Shown piece by piece: positions 54,631-64,000 of a stretch of 64,000 nt of DNA. Source of the stretch: Angiostrongylus vasorum (lineage: Eukaryota; Nematoda; Chromadorea; Rhabditida; Metastrongylidae). The number at the start of each line of letters is the position of its first letter. Within the stretch, counting starts at the first letter, position 1. The position numbers and the translations under genes are program-made. The DNA lies in the NCBI GenBank assembly GCA_018806985.1, contig JADANN010000446.1:674312-738311 (forward strand). The letters run 5' to 3'. The notes beneath the pieces are model-generated. The model ran no database searches. It was not told the origin of the DNA and saw only the letters and a program-made list of their open reading frames with translations.

Positions 54631-56050
54631 CTACAATGTTCTCGATAACAGCGTTGATCTTAGCAAATAGCAATTTATGATGGGTTTAGGAACTAGCTTC
54701 TTGAATTTTGCGACTCCTTTTGATGAGAAATGGAACGTTGTGTGAAGAAATGCTGGGACAACAATTTCGTCTGTTAGACATAACCATCGATTTGCTGTGA
54801 TGTCGCATATTACTCCGTTACCGTGCTCTCCACTGAAAGATCCCAACTTCCATCGTCTGGAAGAGGATTTTGGAATTGTGAGTAACTACGAACATTGGGT
54901 CATTGTTACACTCAGACAGCTGCTTTCGGTATTCAATCCTATTCTAGTGCGTGGATTTCTACACAGAGCTTCAGATATTTTTACTTGTTCAATCGATAGC
55001 GTATGATTCATTAGCGAATGTTTATTAAGGTAAGAGGAAGAAGTAGGAATGTGCAGTTATCTCTGTGAAATCTCAATCCGTACAGAACGTCGCGATGTCG
55101 TCTTTGTTAAAATCTGATTTGGAGTCTTGGACAAAGAAGACCTTCAATTCATGGCTAAACTCGTGTTGACAATCTATCAACAACGCCGACTCTTTTGTTG
55201 AAGCATGCTCCGCGGAAGGGCTCCTTGGCCGTTCTGTTGTGTTATAAGGGGTTTTTAATAAGCTATATCTTTCTGTCACTTGTAACGATGAGGTTATTTT
55301 TAATCTTATTAGCATGCAACACTGGGTCTTAAATGAAGAACATAAACGTTAGAGTAACCAACCGGCAGGGAAATTTGAAGATTTCTCTAGTGCCCGCTCG
55401 ACACTCCTTGTAATTCATGAATTACTGGCAATATAAGCAAATTAGCTGATGCAGAAGACGAAGACACTTGTAAATGGGGCATACAGAGTGAACAGCAGTG
55501 TGGGCAGGGACAGCGTGTATTTCCCACAGCACATGACATCCGACATGCATTTTTTTCCCACGCATTCGTTGCGAAACAGTGGCCACTTCCTAGAGCAACA
55601 TTCCTCTCTCTGTTCATAACAAATTTCCTTTATTGGAAAAAAGACCGTCAGAAGTCGCATGTCTTTGCGTTCAACGTCAACGTTGATGAGAAATGGAACG
55701 CTGTGTGAAGAAATGCGGTAGTACGAACTAATGTAGAGTTTTGGGACAACAATCTCGTCATTTAGACATAACCATCGATTTTCTGGGATGTCGTCTATTA
55801 TTCCGTTATCGTGCTCTCCAATGAAAGATCCCAACTTCCACCGTCTAAAAGAGGAATTGTAAGTAACTACGAAAATTTGGTCATTGTTGCACTCAGACAG
55901 CTGCTTCCTGTATTCAACCCTATTCCAGAGTGTGAATTTCTACGTAGAGTTCTTCAAATATTCTCCTTGTTCAATCAATAGCGTATGGTTTGAGGTCTGG
56001 AGAAGTTTGAGCATCGATGGGTGGCACCATTGCCTAAGAGTCAAGGGCCA
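54630..56050 (-). mobile_element. Second LINE family, endonuclease region with a duplicated C-terminal half
   Basis: Minus strand: 56040-55690 endonuclease C-terminal half (GSFIGEHDNGIIDDIPENRW, LCLNDEIVVPKL), 55690-55440 CCSRKWPLFRNECVGK region, 55315-55073 ending SDFNKDDIATFCTD, then a second C-terminal half 55020-54631 (GSFSGEHGNGVICDITANRW, LCLTDEIVVPAF, TTFHFSSKGVAKF). It aligns in layout to the RTE block WESPSGEYHNEIDHITVNRR and CLTDVADVPTF. Decayed. Confidence 0.65.
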
Positions 56051-56079
56051 GAATGATAATAATTGCAAGTGATAGGCCT

Positions 56080-56780
56080 ATAGCGGCCTAAGAAACATAT
56101 AGCATAAGTTGGCCACTCAGCAGCATTGTACGCATGGCGTACATTGTGGGAGGAATGGCACATGCCACCGATGGCGTTGCAAACAGAACGCATTTGGAAA
56201 CACCCGCTACTACTAACAACGCACCGTAGACAAGCTAAGAAACGAGATATAATAATTTGCGGATTACTGAGGATGAATGAGAATGGAAGAGAATGAGTGA
56301 GAATGAGTGAGAATGACTGAGAATGAGTTGGGGTGATTGAAGATGATTGGGAATGATGTTGTGATGAGCAGGTTATCCACGCTACCGATCGGGTGTGAGG
56401 TGAGTTATGGCATATCTCCGTCTTCGAAGGCACGTGGCTTATATTGGCAGTGGAAGCCGCGTGCGTATGCAACCGCGGCCGATCTCGATTGTTTATCCTG
56501 GATCGCAATAGACTGTACCTAACTGTCTGAAACATCAAACGTTATTGGCTTCGTTGTTTCACAAGGCAATAGTAGACAGTTCTGACTGCTACGCCTCCAC
56601 CTTCGGATAAGCCATCGCTGTTGTGCGACCCAAGCCAGCCTGAACCGCTGTTGTGCCTGAAACACTTAAGGTAATTGGCAGGGTAGACTACAAAGGTTTT
56701 ATTGCGGCATGTGGCTTGCAGCTGTGAGACGACCATGGTGTAGACGTGAACTACTATTGTTTAGATAGATAGAGAACTTT
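56080..56780. other. Unassigned, with a short tandem repeat
   Basis: No gene recognised. A GAGAATGAGT-type tandem repeat is listed separately. GCTGTTGTG repeats twice near 56610-56660. Confidence 0.35.
56272..56345 (+). repeat. Short tandem repeat, about 10 bp unit
   Basis: Repeats of GAATGAGTGA with variants (GAATGACTGA, GATTGAAGAT), about seven imperfect units. Confidence 0.8.
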
Positions 56781-56784
56781 TCAA

Positions 56785-57400
56785 GAGGGAAGTTCTCTAT
56801 ACTTCTTTCTATTACCTTAATAAACCTTCGCTGATAACTCATAAGCTAACGACTAAACAACGAGAATATCTGGAGAAGTCTATGTGGAAATCCACCCACC
56901 AGAATACGACTGAATACCGAAAGCAGCTTTCTGAGTGTAACAATGACCCAATATTCATGGTTGCTTACAATTTGAAAACCATACTTTTAGATAATGGAAG
57001 TTGGGATCTTTCACTGGAGAGTGCGATAACGAAACAACAGGCGACATCACTTTACATCCAAGGGTAGGTCTAACTTATGGAATTTTTGTCCCAAAACTTC
57101 ACATTACGTAGTGCTACAGCATTTCTTCGCACAACCTTCCATTTCTAATCAACAAGAGAGATAGTCACATAGTTCAGGAAGCCACGTCACACATCCATCG
57201 TAAATTGGCATTTTGTTCAAATTATGATCGTTAGCGGGAACATTAGTGGGGGAAGAGGCTACAGCAGGCTCAAACTGTCTAAGCTCTAACCTCAGACAAG
57301 TGCGCACTACAGTGCCCCCCATAACTACTGTGTTAAACGGATCAGCCAAGAATATGCAAGCAAAGAAGAAGTCCTACACACATCCTTGTCTTCACAACAA
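56785..57400 (+). mobile_element. Second LINE family, endonuclease C-terminal part (copy 2)
   Basis: Close match to 25494-26060. The frame 56882-57067 is open (STHQNTTEYRKQLSECNNDP). Confidence 0.6.
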
Positions 57401-57401
57401 T

Positions 57402-57740
57402 GTAATTGTGGCTATCACTACAGCCTCGGCTTAACTGGGTTCATTGCCGATTTGGGATCCCCCAGATCAATCCCGCTCACGGGTGATTGCTAATGGCAGT
57501 GATCGACATAACTAGCTGAGAGACAGAAAAAACAAAGGACTCGCATGATGTGGTGGTGAACGCGTTAACCCTGAAAAAGGGGTAATAGCGTGTTCGTTTC
57601 CCACCGCAGACACCTGCGGTTCGGAGTTTTGCAAATATCTCAGCATCATAGAAGCTATGTCAGTTTTAGTTGCAAAACGCAATATTGCCCAATGTGCCGG
57701 TTCTACAAGCCTGTAAACCGGTCTTGAGTGGAAATTTAGC
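57402..57740 (+). repeat. SINE-B copy in duplication copy 2
   Basis: CACTACAGCCTCGGCTTAAC, head TGATGTGGTGGTGAACGCG, GTGTTCGTTTCCCACC, AAATATCTCAGCATCAT. Confidence 0.88.
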
Positions 57741-57768
57741 AAAATGCTTCACAACCTTTTTCCAGATT

Positions 57769-57921
57769 ATGAACATTTTTCTATGCGTAGTTTCACTAGC
57801 AGTTACTTTCTGCGTGGTGACAGTCTATTCTTTCACGGAAGTGGATGGGAAACTGCCAGTGCGTTCCAGAAGAACTGCAGCAGAAAGTTCTAACTCCATG
57901 ACAAGGTGCGCACGACTCTAA
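57769..57921 (+). CDS. Small secreted peptide, intact copy
   Basis: The acceptor CCTTTTTCCAG ends three bases before ATG (57769). The 50-residue product begins MNIFLCVVSLAVTFCVVTVY, a strong signal peptide. The mature part is SFTEVDGKLPVRSRRTAAES then SNSMTRCARL. RSRR is a possible proprotein cleavage site. It is related to the gene at 52640-52756 (SF-[AT]-E-[LV]-D then LP-x-R and SS-x-NS or SSNS). ACAAG/GTGCGC near the end, shared with the paralog, could be a donor, in which case the last five residues shown are intronic. The acceptor close to the ATG suggests trans-splicing. Function unknown; a secreted signalling or effector peptide is only a guess. Confidence 0.6.
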   Translation: MNIFLCVVSLAVTFCVVTVYSFTEVDGKLPVRSRRTAAESSNSMTRCARL

Positions 57922-58149
57922 TTAGTGCGTAGTGAACCCAAATTTGTGTGAGAAGAACAAATGAAGAACGAGTGAAATGGCACTACACTTCTATGTTTTT
58001 AAAACTAAAAATTAGCCGTGGAGTGCTTGTGAAGTATTGTAATGTCAATAGTTTTGTCCCAAATGTTATAGTAATCAGTACAGTTTTATGCCAATAATGC
58101 TGATCTTCACAACGAGGTTGAATTCGACTGTTTACGTAAATATGTTATC

Positions 58150-58470
58150 TCCCTAAATCATGACACTTTCGAATGGTTGGTGATTCTATGCGTTCAGCTT
58201 CAATGAACAGTAGTGGATTACTCTTTTCAGTGAGTAAGAAAGAGTTCACTGCTGCCGTTAAAGCAAACCATTTGGTAAGGTGGTTTATCTACTTGTGATC
58301 CAGGGGAAGCGGGAACCGTCTGTGAAGTATCTACGCAGTTATCGTGTGTCTCCATAGCAGAAAAGCTTCGGTCAACAAACATCGCAGCAGTCAACCAGAA
58401 ACTGTTTTGGGTACCGCAAAATTCTTCGTACCTATCGGCCATTCGTGAAGTAGAATCACGTAGAGACTCT
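58150..58470 (-). CDS. Coding-like exon in duplication copy 2, unknown
   Basis: Minus-strand frame: ESLRDSTSRMADRYEEFCGT, QNSFWLTAAMFVDRSF, METHDNCVDTSQTVPASPG, SQVDKPPYQMV. An extra T (GGTTTGC) shifts the end relative to copy 1. Choosing the shorter run in each copy gives a continuous reading on to LLFIEAERIESPTIRKCHDL. This pattern suggests an exon whose frame is obscured by single-base indels. Domain not recognised. Confidence 0.4.
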
Positions 58471-58582
58471 CTTCTGCTTGGTTTGTTCTCACGGTTTATT
58501 TTTGCTTATTACATGGCGTCATAATGTGGATGAAGGAACATTTGATTGATTTCGCTTTGTATGACGCATGACGTGTGAAATA

Positions 58583-58866
58583 GGGAGCGTGTGGTGCAGT
58601 GGTAGGAGGCGTCCTGCAACACATACGTGGAATCGATCACCGTGCCCCTCGTCCACCAAGCCTTCCATCAATCCGGGGGTCGGAAAAATTGGTACCATAT
58701 TGTCTGGGAGAATAGCAGGACTGGCTCGATACATCGGCAGGCGACCGCGAGTCATTGTAAAGGCCAGATATGCATCCAGTCACCTCCAACGATACTTAAT
58801 GAAGTTGAATGCATGGCGCACTCCTCAGGGATTGATCAACGCGGAGAGCTTTATCCTTTGCCCTTT
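58583..58866 (+). repeat. SINE-A copy 16
   Basis: Duplicated twin of the copy at 27979, with AGCGTGTGGTGCAGTGG head. Confidence 0.93.
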
Positions 58867-58867
58867 A

Positions 58868-59860
58868 TGATGCAAAAGGTACCTTCTACACCCGAAGGTG
58901 GAGCAGCACAACACATGAAGATGATGAACGTTCGGTTGTCGATGGCAACAACTCATTGTTCATTTCAACGAACACTCACTAAGCAACTTGACCGATTATT
59001 TCTACACTAAACTTTGATCGTTCAGCATTTCCAGGTTTATGTACAATCGCGAAAAAATCAGCAACCAATAGTGATGAGGTGAATAAAAACAAATAAATAT
59101 ATTAGCTTTAATTTCGGTTTAAAAGAATGATTCCTTTGTGGTTGGTATTCTGCCTTTCCATGGGTAAAAACGGGTTATCAACGACAAAAAGTGTCTTTAT
59201 GGTGGTTCTACTTGGGTGAATTGGAACGACTCCTTACCAGGTCGATGTTGTTACTTCAAGAGAAGAACCTCAGCATTTATGTGGTAAAAAAGCGGAAATC
59301 ATTCACCACAGCTTCTTTGATCATTAGAATCGCGTACGGAAACCACTGCTTCAAAAGCAACAGAAATTAGAAATCTGCAACGTCTAGCAGGACATAATAG
59401 TAGTCGAGAAAGAGCAACACTTTGTTCCAGGTCATGCTTAAATATACTTGAAGAAACATGTGGTCAAATGTCCTAACTTATGTCGCGAATTGCTGGATTT
59501 TTAGAATTCGTCTTCTAACGTCCGTTCTTGAATCCTCCGTGAAGTGCTCAAAATGTTCGTGTTTTGCCTGTTACACTGTGCGTGGTCAACCAATGTCTTA
59601 TTAGTCACAGTATTCGGTGCTGTTATGCAAAAAAAGAAAGGAAAATTTCTCAGTCATCAATAAATCAACGCCGGTGACATTCTCGGCACGTCCGCCTCTG
59701 CCGTTTTGCTACACGGCAACCAACCACAAGACCAAGCAAATCTTGTGCTTAAATGGACGTGATTAGAAACGGATCAAAGTAGCACAACGAAGTCTCGCAA
59801 CCGTTTTTGTTCTCATTCAACATTCATCTGTATCACCTCTTGTGCCAGCATATCTCAATT
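58868..59860. other. Duplicated segment without a clear gene
   Basis: Matches 28262-29255; repeat F lies at 59665-59845 on the minus strand. Confidence 0.35.
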
Positions 59861-59866
59861 GACTTT

Positions 59867-60149
59867 AAAAGGATAAAGGGATAAAGCTCTCCGCGTTGAT
59901 CAATCTTTGAGGGATGCGCCATGCATTCGACTTCATTAAGTATCGTAGGAGGTAATTAAATGCATATCTGGCCTTTACAATGACTCGCGGTCGCCTGCCG
60001 ATGTGTCGAGCCAGTGTTGCTATCCTCCCAGACAAGTCTGGTGACAATATGCCAACCCCGGAGGGATGGAAGGCTTGGTGGGCTATGGGCGGGGATCGAT
60101 TCCACATGTGTGTTGCAGTGGCGCCTCCAACCACTGCACCAGACGCGCC
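59867..60149 (-). repeat. SINE-A copy 17, chimeric
   Basis: The 3' half resembles the SINE at 29258 (GTAGGAGG, CTCCAACCACTG). Its head-side flank and AGACGCGCC resemble the SINE at 31451. It stands where copy 1 has two SINEs and 1.9 kb of spacer. Confidence 0.93.
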
Positions 60150-60279
60150 CTTCCTTGTGCTATAGCTCTTCAAAAACCCATGTAATCGAAAAAACATAGC
60201 CAATTTTTCAAAAATCGGCTTGGAACGATAAGGAGAGAAGAACGTGCAACCTATTGGCAGTGTCGGAGAAAGTGCATGC

Positions 60280-60490
60280 ATTCGTCGGTTACAACAATTG
60301 CCTCTGGCTAGCAAAGCCGACCGTCAACATGGTGTGGGCCAATATGATTGGCGCGGTAGCATTGTCGAAATACGTGTGTAGCCAATTGGAAGGGGGTGAT
60401 ACGGGCCAAATATACATTCAACCACTCCTGCGCTGCCAAGACTGGAGTCAAATGTAGTGCACTCGAAGGATTAGCTCAAGACCGAGCGCT
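60280..60490 (+). repeat. SINE-A-like remnant (twin)
   Basis: Same remnant as 31850-32060. Confidence 0.5.
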
Positions 60491-60690
60491 TTTTACTTCC
60501 TTCTTGATGATAATGTGAGACCGACATGCTATCGCTTCTCCGAATATTGTGTATAACAACACCGCTGCTTTTTACAACGTTGGTACAACGTTAACTATAT
60601 ATTCCACACTTTCGTTCGTTCTCTTTGGTGACATTCCAGATCCTCGTCCGGTTATTTAGTGTAATAATATAAAGTGGATTTGTATTTCAT
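60490..60690 (+). repeat. Dispersed repeat E copy 3
   Basis: Twin of 32072-32257. Confidence 0.75.
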
Positions 60691-61330
60691 CATCTGTATC
60701 ACCTGTTTCCCTTGATGGTCGAGTTAGTCGAGCATACGCCATTAAATCTTCCATTTTTCTTTGTCACTTGCAAGTGCATCCCAGCGGGTTCCGTTCGCTC
60801 TAAAAACTCGCCAGGCACCGATTCTGTATTCTAAGGTATTCATGAAGGACCCTAACCATCCGGTAGGAGGTCTTCTTACAGCACATTTGACATCTTGAGG
60901 AGTTTACTCACGCCTCTCGCCCACTGGTTGTCTTCTATTGGCATCGAGCTTACCTTGCCTTACACAGTTTGGAGTTCACTACGACGTCTCTGGTGTTTAA
61001 TCGTTGACGTGGATCGGATCTTCGGATCCCTATCACTTGCGCGATACGGGATCTTGCTAGCATCGTTTTCTTCATTGCGTCTTCACTAACGCTGAGTCTT
61101 TCGTCGAGCTTAGGTAACTACCGTAGCTATCAGATTTCTGAGCCAATCGTTAAGGCAGGCAGAAAGACGGAGTGGAAAAAGTGGGCTCGTGGTACCTTTT
61201 TTTCTCCTTCACTATATCCTTGATGCTCTTGAAAGCTCCCCACGTCGCCCATTTTTCCCTACTCAACTCTGGAGTTAAGTCGTTCGTCATGTTGATTTCA
61301 CGCCTTAGATGGACATAAGTAGAACATTTA
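60686..61330 (-). mobile_element. RTE 3' fragment (twin)
   Basis: Twin of 32262-32905, differing mainly by one-base changes in homopolymers. Confidence 0.75.
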
Positions 61331-61335
61331 TTTAT

Positions 61336-61900
61336 ATGATCTCACAAACTGATCTTATTGAGCGGATGCGGTGTTGGTATAAGTTTTCATTGTCGTTGTT
61401 GTTGTTGTTGTCGTTGCCGTTATTGTTGGTGTTGCTGGTCGATGGCTGACGTTTCGGTGGCTTCGCCTTCCTCAGAGCCTCAATGGTTCGATGGAAAAAA
61501 CCAAATTATTAATGAAGATCTAACATATAAATAAACGCCACATTGATCAAAAAACTACTCACCGTGCTGTTACGAATGGGACTGCTCGCGTGTTGTTCAC
61601 ATGGGGTGAGGAACGAGACCCATTCAGGTCAAAAAATCATTTTGAAATACGGCGCCGGGTCACATGTGATTGTGAGGCATTCGTTTCTCCTGTCGAACTT
61701 TGGATTTTTGAAATTTATCCAAAACGCCTCAAGAGTCTTTCGCGTTGGTGTTCTTGATTCCTGTGCTATGATCCGGACATTCACTTCAAAATCATCGCCA
61801 TTGTGCTTTTGTGCCCTATGTGTACGTAAAGGACTGCTTTGACGAATTTTGACTTTCCCATCTAGTTGTTCTTTTATGCGGACATAGCATGGTGAGTAAC
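61336..61900 (-). mobile_element. PLE terminus and endonuclease end (twin)
   Basis: Twin of 32915-33475. The hammerhead-like motif is at 61441-61481 with the same core, stem I and GUC triplet. Confidence 0.8.
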
Positions 61901-61964
61901 ATTTTTGATCAATCTGGAGTTTATTTATGTGTTTGGTCTGCCTTAATGCTATAGATATTTCACC

Positions 61965-62065
61965 CCAATATAAGGCTACTGTTACATAACGGCGTCCAGG
62001 CTATAAAGAAGGCGAAATCGCCGAAACGTCTGCCATCGACCAACAACACGAACGACAGCGACAAC
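61965..62065 (+). mobile_element. PLE terminus, inverted (twin)
   Basis: Twin of 33545-33650. Confidence 0.7.
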
Positions 62066-62119
62066 AGTTCCCAAGATTGAGTTTCTGTTAACTTCGGCAT
62101 TTGATTAGAAAATTTTCGA

Positions 62120-63247
62120 TCTTTTCTTTTCAGCATGTTATTCAGCAGACGTTTAATTCTTTACACATAGAACACATATAACACAACGGTAGCTCACGTT
62201 TCGGCAGTACCGTCTTCGTCAGACCTGGAAGGGTACACTGATACGTAATTTGCCAGGTCAAACACTGCAACAGCACAAACAGAAAGATGAAAATCTGAGC
62301 CATAATTACGCGATCACCGGCTTCTCGAAAAACCCACCGTTTTCTACCTGTCTTCCACCGAGGAACAACATCCGCTCAGAATGGCATATGGTTGATGATT
62401 GCACCACCCCACATTAAAAATCAATTCTGAGATACGGGGTTAGATCACGTGTTATCTTAGGGCGTGCTTTCCTGCTATTCATTTTTCGGATTCTTGACAT
62501 TTGTCCAAAAAGCCTCGAGAACTTTACGCGTTTGTGTTTGTTTGTTCATGTGTGTTTCGTCTCCTGTACGAGGATAACGACTTTTACACCAAAATCGTCT
62601 CCCGCTGTGCTTCTGTATCCCATGCGTGTCTAGTGGGATACTTTGTCTTGCTTTTCGTTTGCGATCTAGTTGTTCTTTTATACGGACACATAAAGATCTT
62701 CCCGTTATTCCAACATATTCGTCTCCACAAATACCACAAGAGATCAGGTATATCGTACCTGAACTCATGCAGTCACCGTCCCCTGTCATAAGGGCAGATT
62801 ACGCAATTTTGTGCTTCACATAGACGGTCATAAAGACGGTTACGAACTAATTGACGACGAAGGGTATTCGATGGTATTTCAATTATAGCTACCGATTCCT
62901 CTAGATCTGCCCTTCTTAAACATCGTTTTATCGCTACACTTATTTCACCGCTTATAAAAGGCAAGATAAACGGGATTTTTGTTTCGGCCAAACCGTTCGT
63001 TTCGGGGCGTCGCTCTATTTCTAAACTTATCTCGTGAAATTAGTTTTTCGTATCCATTGGATATGGCTCCTTGCCGAGCCAAGCTGCTCGATTCCCTCTT
63101 CGTGCATGTGTAAGGAACGTGTGTTGAATAACAACCTGGCCATTGCTGGAAAAAAAGAGAACGACAGACAACGACAACGACGACGACAACAAAAATGGCA
63201 ACAATAACTTATACCAATGTAGCGTCAGCTCAACAAGATCAGTTTGT
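62120..63247 (-). mobile_element. Penelope-like element, second subfamily (twin)
   Basis: Minus strand: KRCLRRADLEESVAIIEIPS at 62991-62773, then GIY-YIG at 62789-62475 (GTIYLISCGICGDEYVGITG, LCVRIKEQLDRK, THGIQKHSG), shifted by one frame at 62770-62790. The Arg of the RIKE motif is kept. The terminal repeat has the CUGACGA motif at 62193-62228. Confidence 0.82.
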
Positions 63248-64000
63248 AAGATCACCTGTATCACCTGTAGTCCCGTTGATCGTCGACTGACTCGAGCGGG
63301 CGCCAGTAAGTATTACATTTTTCTCTGTCCCATGCAAGAGTAGCCCAATAGGTTCTGCTCGCTCTAGGGAATCGTCGAACATCATATCTTTCTTCAAGGC
63401 TCTTTGTGAAGAACTGTGACCATCGGGTCGGTGATCTTCCTGCAGTGCGCTCGGCATCCCGAGGAATCCAGTCACTAACGGCTCTTGTCCTTCGGTTGTC
63501 ATTCATACGCATTACGTGGCCGGCCCACCTTATCTTCGACTGTTTGGCGTACAGAACGACATCTTTGATTTTTGATCGTTGACGCAGATCGGAGCTTCGG
63601 ATCCCTTCCCTTACTTGTGTGGCACGGGATAGTTCTATCATCGCCCTTTATAACGCTAAGTAATCTTTCGCCCTCCTTACGCAGCCACCAAGTTTCTGAC
63701 GCATACGTTAGGGGCAGGAAGTACCGTCGAGTCGAAAACGTGGACATGGAGTCGGGTGTTCTTTGTTCTCATCACTAAATCCTCGTTGCTTTTGAAAGCT
63801 CCCCATGCCGCTCGTTTCCTTCTGCTCAGCTCTGGAGCTAGGTCGTTGATCATATTGATTTCCCGACCTAGAGAGATATAATTGGAGCATTCGGAGATAT
63901 TCGTTCCGTTGAGCATGAATGGGGCATGCCAAACCAATCCGTTCTTTATGAACATCGTTTTTGTGAGATTTAGTTGAAGAACAATCTTTCCACAGGCTTT
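63248..64000 (-). mobile_element. RTE-type LINE 3' part, continues past the window
   Basis: The tail GATCACCTGTATCACCTGTA (reversed) starts at 63248. The C-terminal frame 63641-63261 is open for 126 codons (SKIRWAGHVMRMNDN, WRPLESVDDQRDY). Before it, with a frame shift, is 63955-63677 (FIKNGLVWHAPFMLNGTNIS). The best-preserved RTE C-terminus here; the rest of the element lies beyond 64000. Confidence 0.92.

Larger units (their letters stand above)
56785..63247 (+). repeat. Segmental duplication, copy 2
   Basis: Direct copy of 25494-34815 with a deletion of about 750 bases after 57400 and of about 2.2 kb inside the SINE-A at 59867. It ends at 63247, where an RTE 3' tail begins. Confidence 0.95.

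Noticed and set aside
791..60149. tRNA genes suggested by repeated A and B boxes
   Set aside because: The tRNA-like heads lack a full cloverleaf with paired acceptor stem and are always followed by the same 200-base body, so they are SINE promoters.

Overview
The window is eukaryotic, from a nematode, most likely a strongylid or hookworm-type parasite. It has no operons, no Shine-Dalgarno signals and no long uninterrupted genes. Intron-like acceptors of the TTTTCAG type recur. The repeat content (RTE-type LINE, Penelope-like element, mariner, tRNA-derived SINEs) fits that group. The species is an inference; the sequence itself shows only the elements.

Repeats dominate. (1) RTE-type LINE with endonuclease, reverse transcriptase and a GGTGATACAGGTGA-like 3' tail: a nearly full-length copy at 12.4-15.5 kb (+), large decayed copies at 3.5-5.5 kb and 34.9-37.9 kb (-), a 3' end running off the window at 63.2-64 kb (-), and fragments. 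(2) Penelope-like elements (PLE) with a YIDD/YVDD reverse transcriptase and a GIY-YIG endonuclease: best copies at 15.6-18.0 kb and 37.9-39.9 kb, both (-), with hammerhead-ribozyme-like motifs in the terminal repeats. (3) A second, very decayed LINE with endonuclease fragments at 24-26 kb and 54.6-57.4 kb. (4) One mariner transposon with both terminal inverted repeats at 41.9-43.0 kb. (5) Three tRNA-derived SINE groups: SINE-A (17 clear copies), SINE-B (including dimers and a subfamily with a different tRNA-like head) and SINE-C (4 copies). Several SINEs sit inside LINE or PLE copies with visible target-site duplications, which gives relative ages.

About 25.5-34.8 kb and 56.8-63.25 kb are two direct copies of one segment. 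The second copy lacks about 2.2 kb that in the first lies between two same-orientation SINE-A copies, and it carries one chimeric SINE there. The copies also differ by many one-base changes in homopolymer runs.

Host coding content is sparse. Candidate exons lie on the minus strand at 6.2-9.7 kb, at 11.43 kb (+), 45.7 kb (+), 47.1 and 48.2 kb (-), and 49.3-49.7 kb (-, with a poly(A) signal). Two short genes, at 52.7 kb (-) and 57.77 kb (+, with a frameshifted twin at 27.16 kb), encode related small secreted peptides. Each ATG lies within 3 bases of a splice acceptor, as in spliced-leader trans-spliced nematode genes. None of the host exons could be assigned to a named gene.
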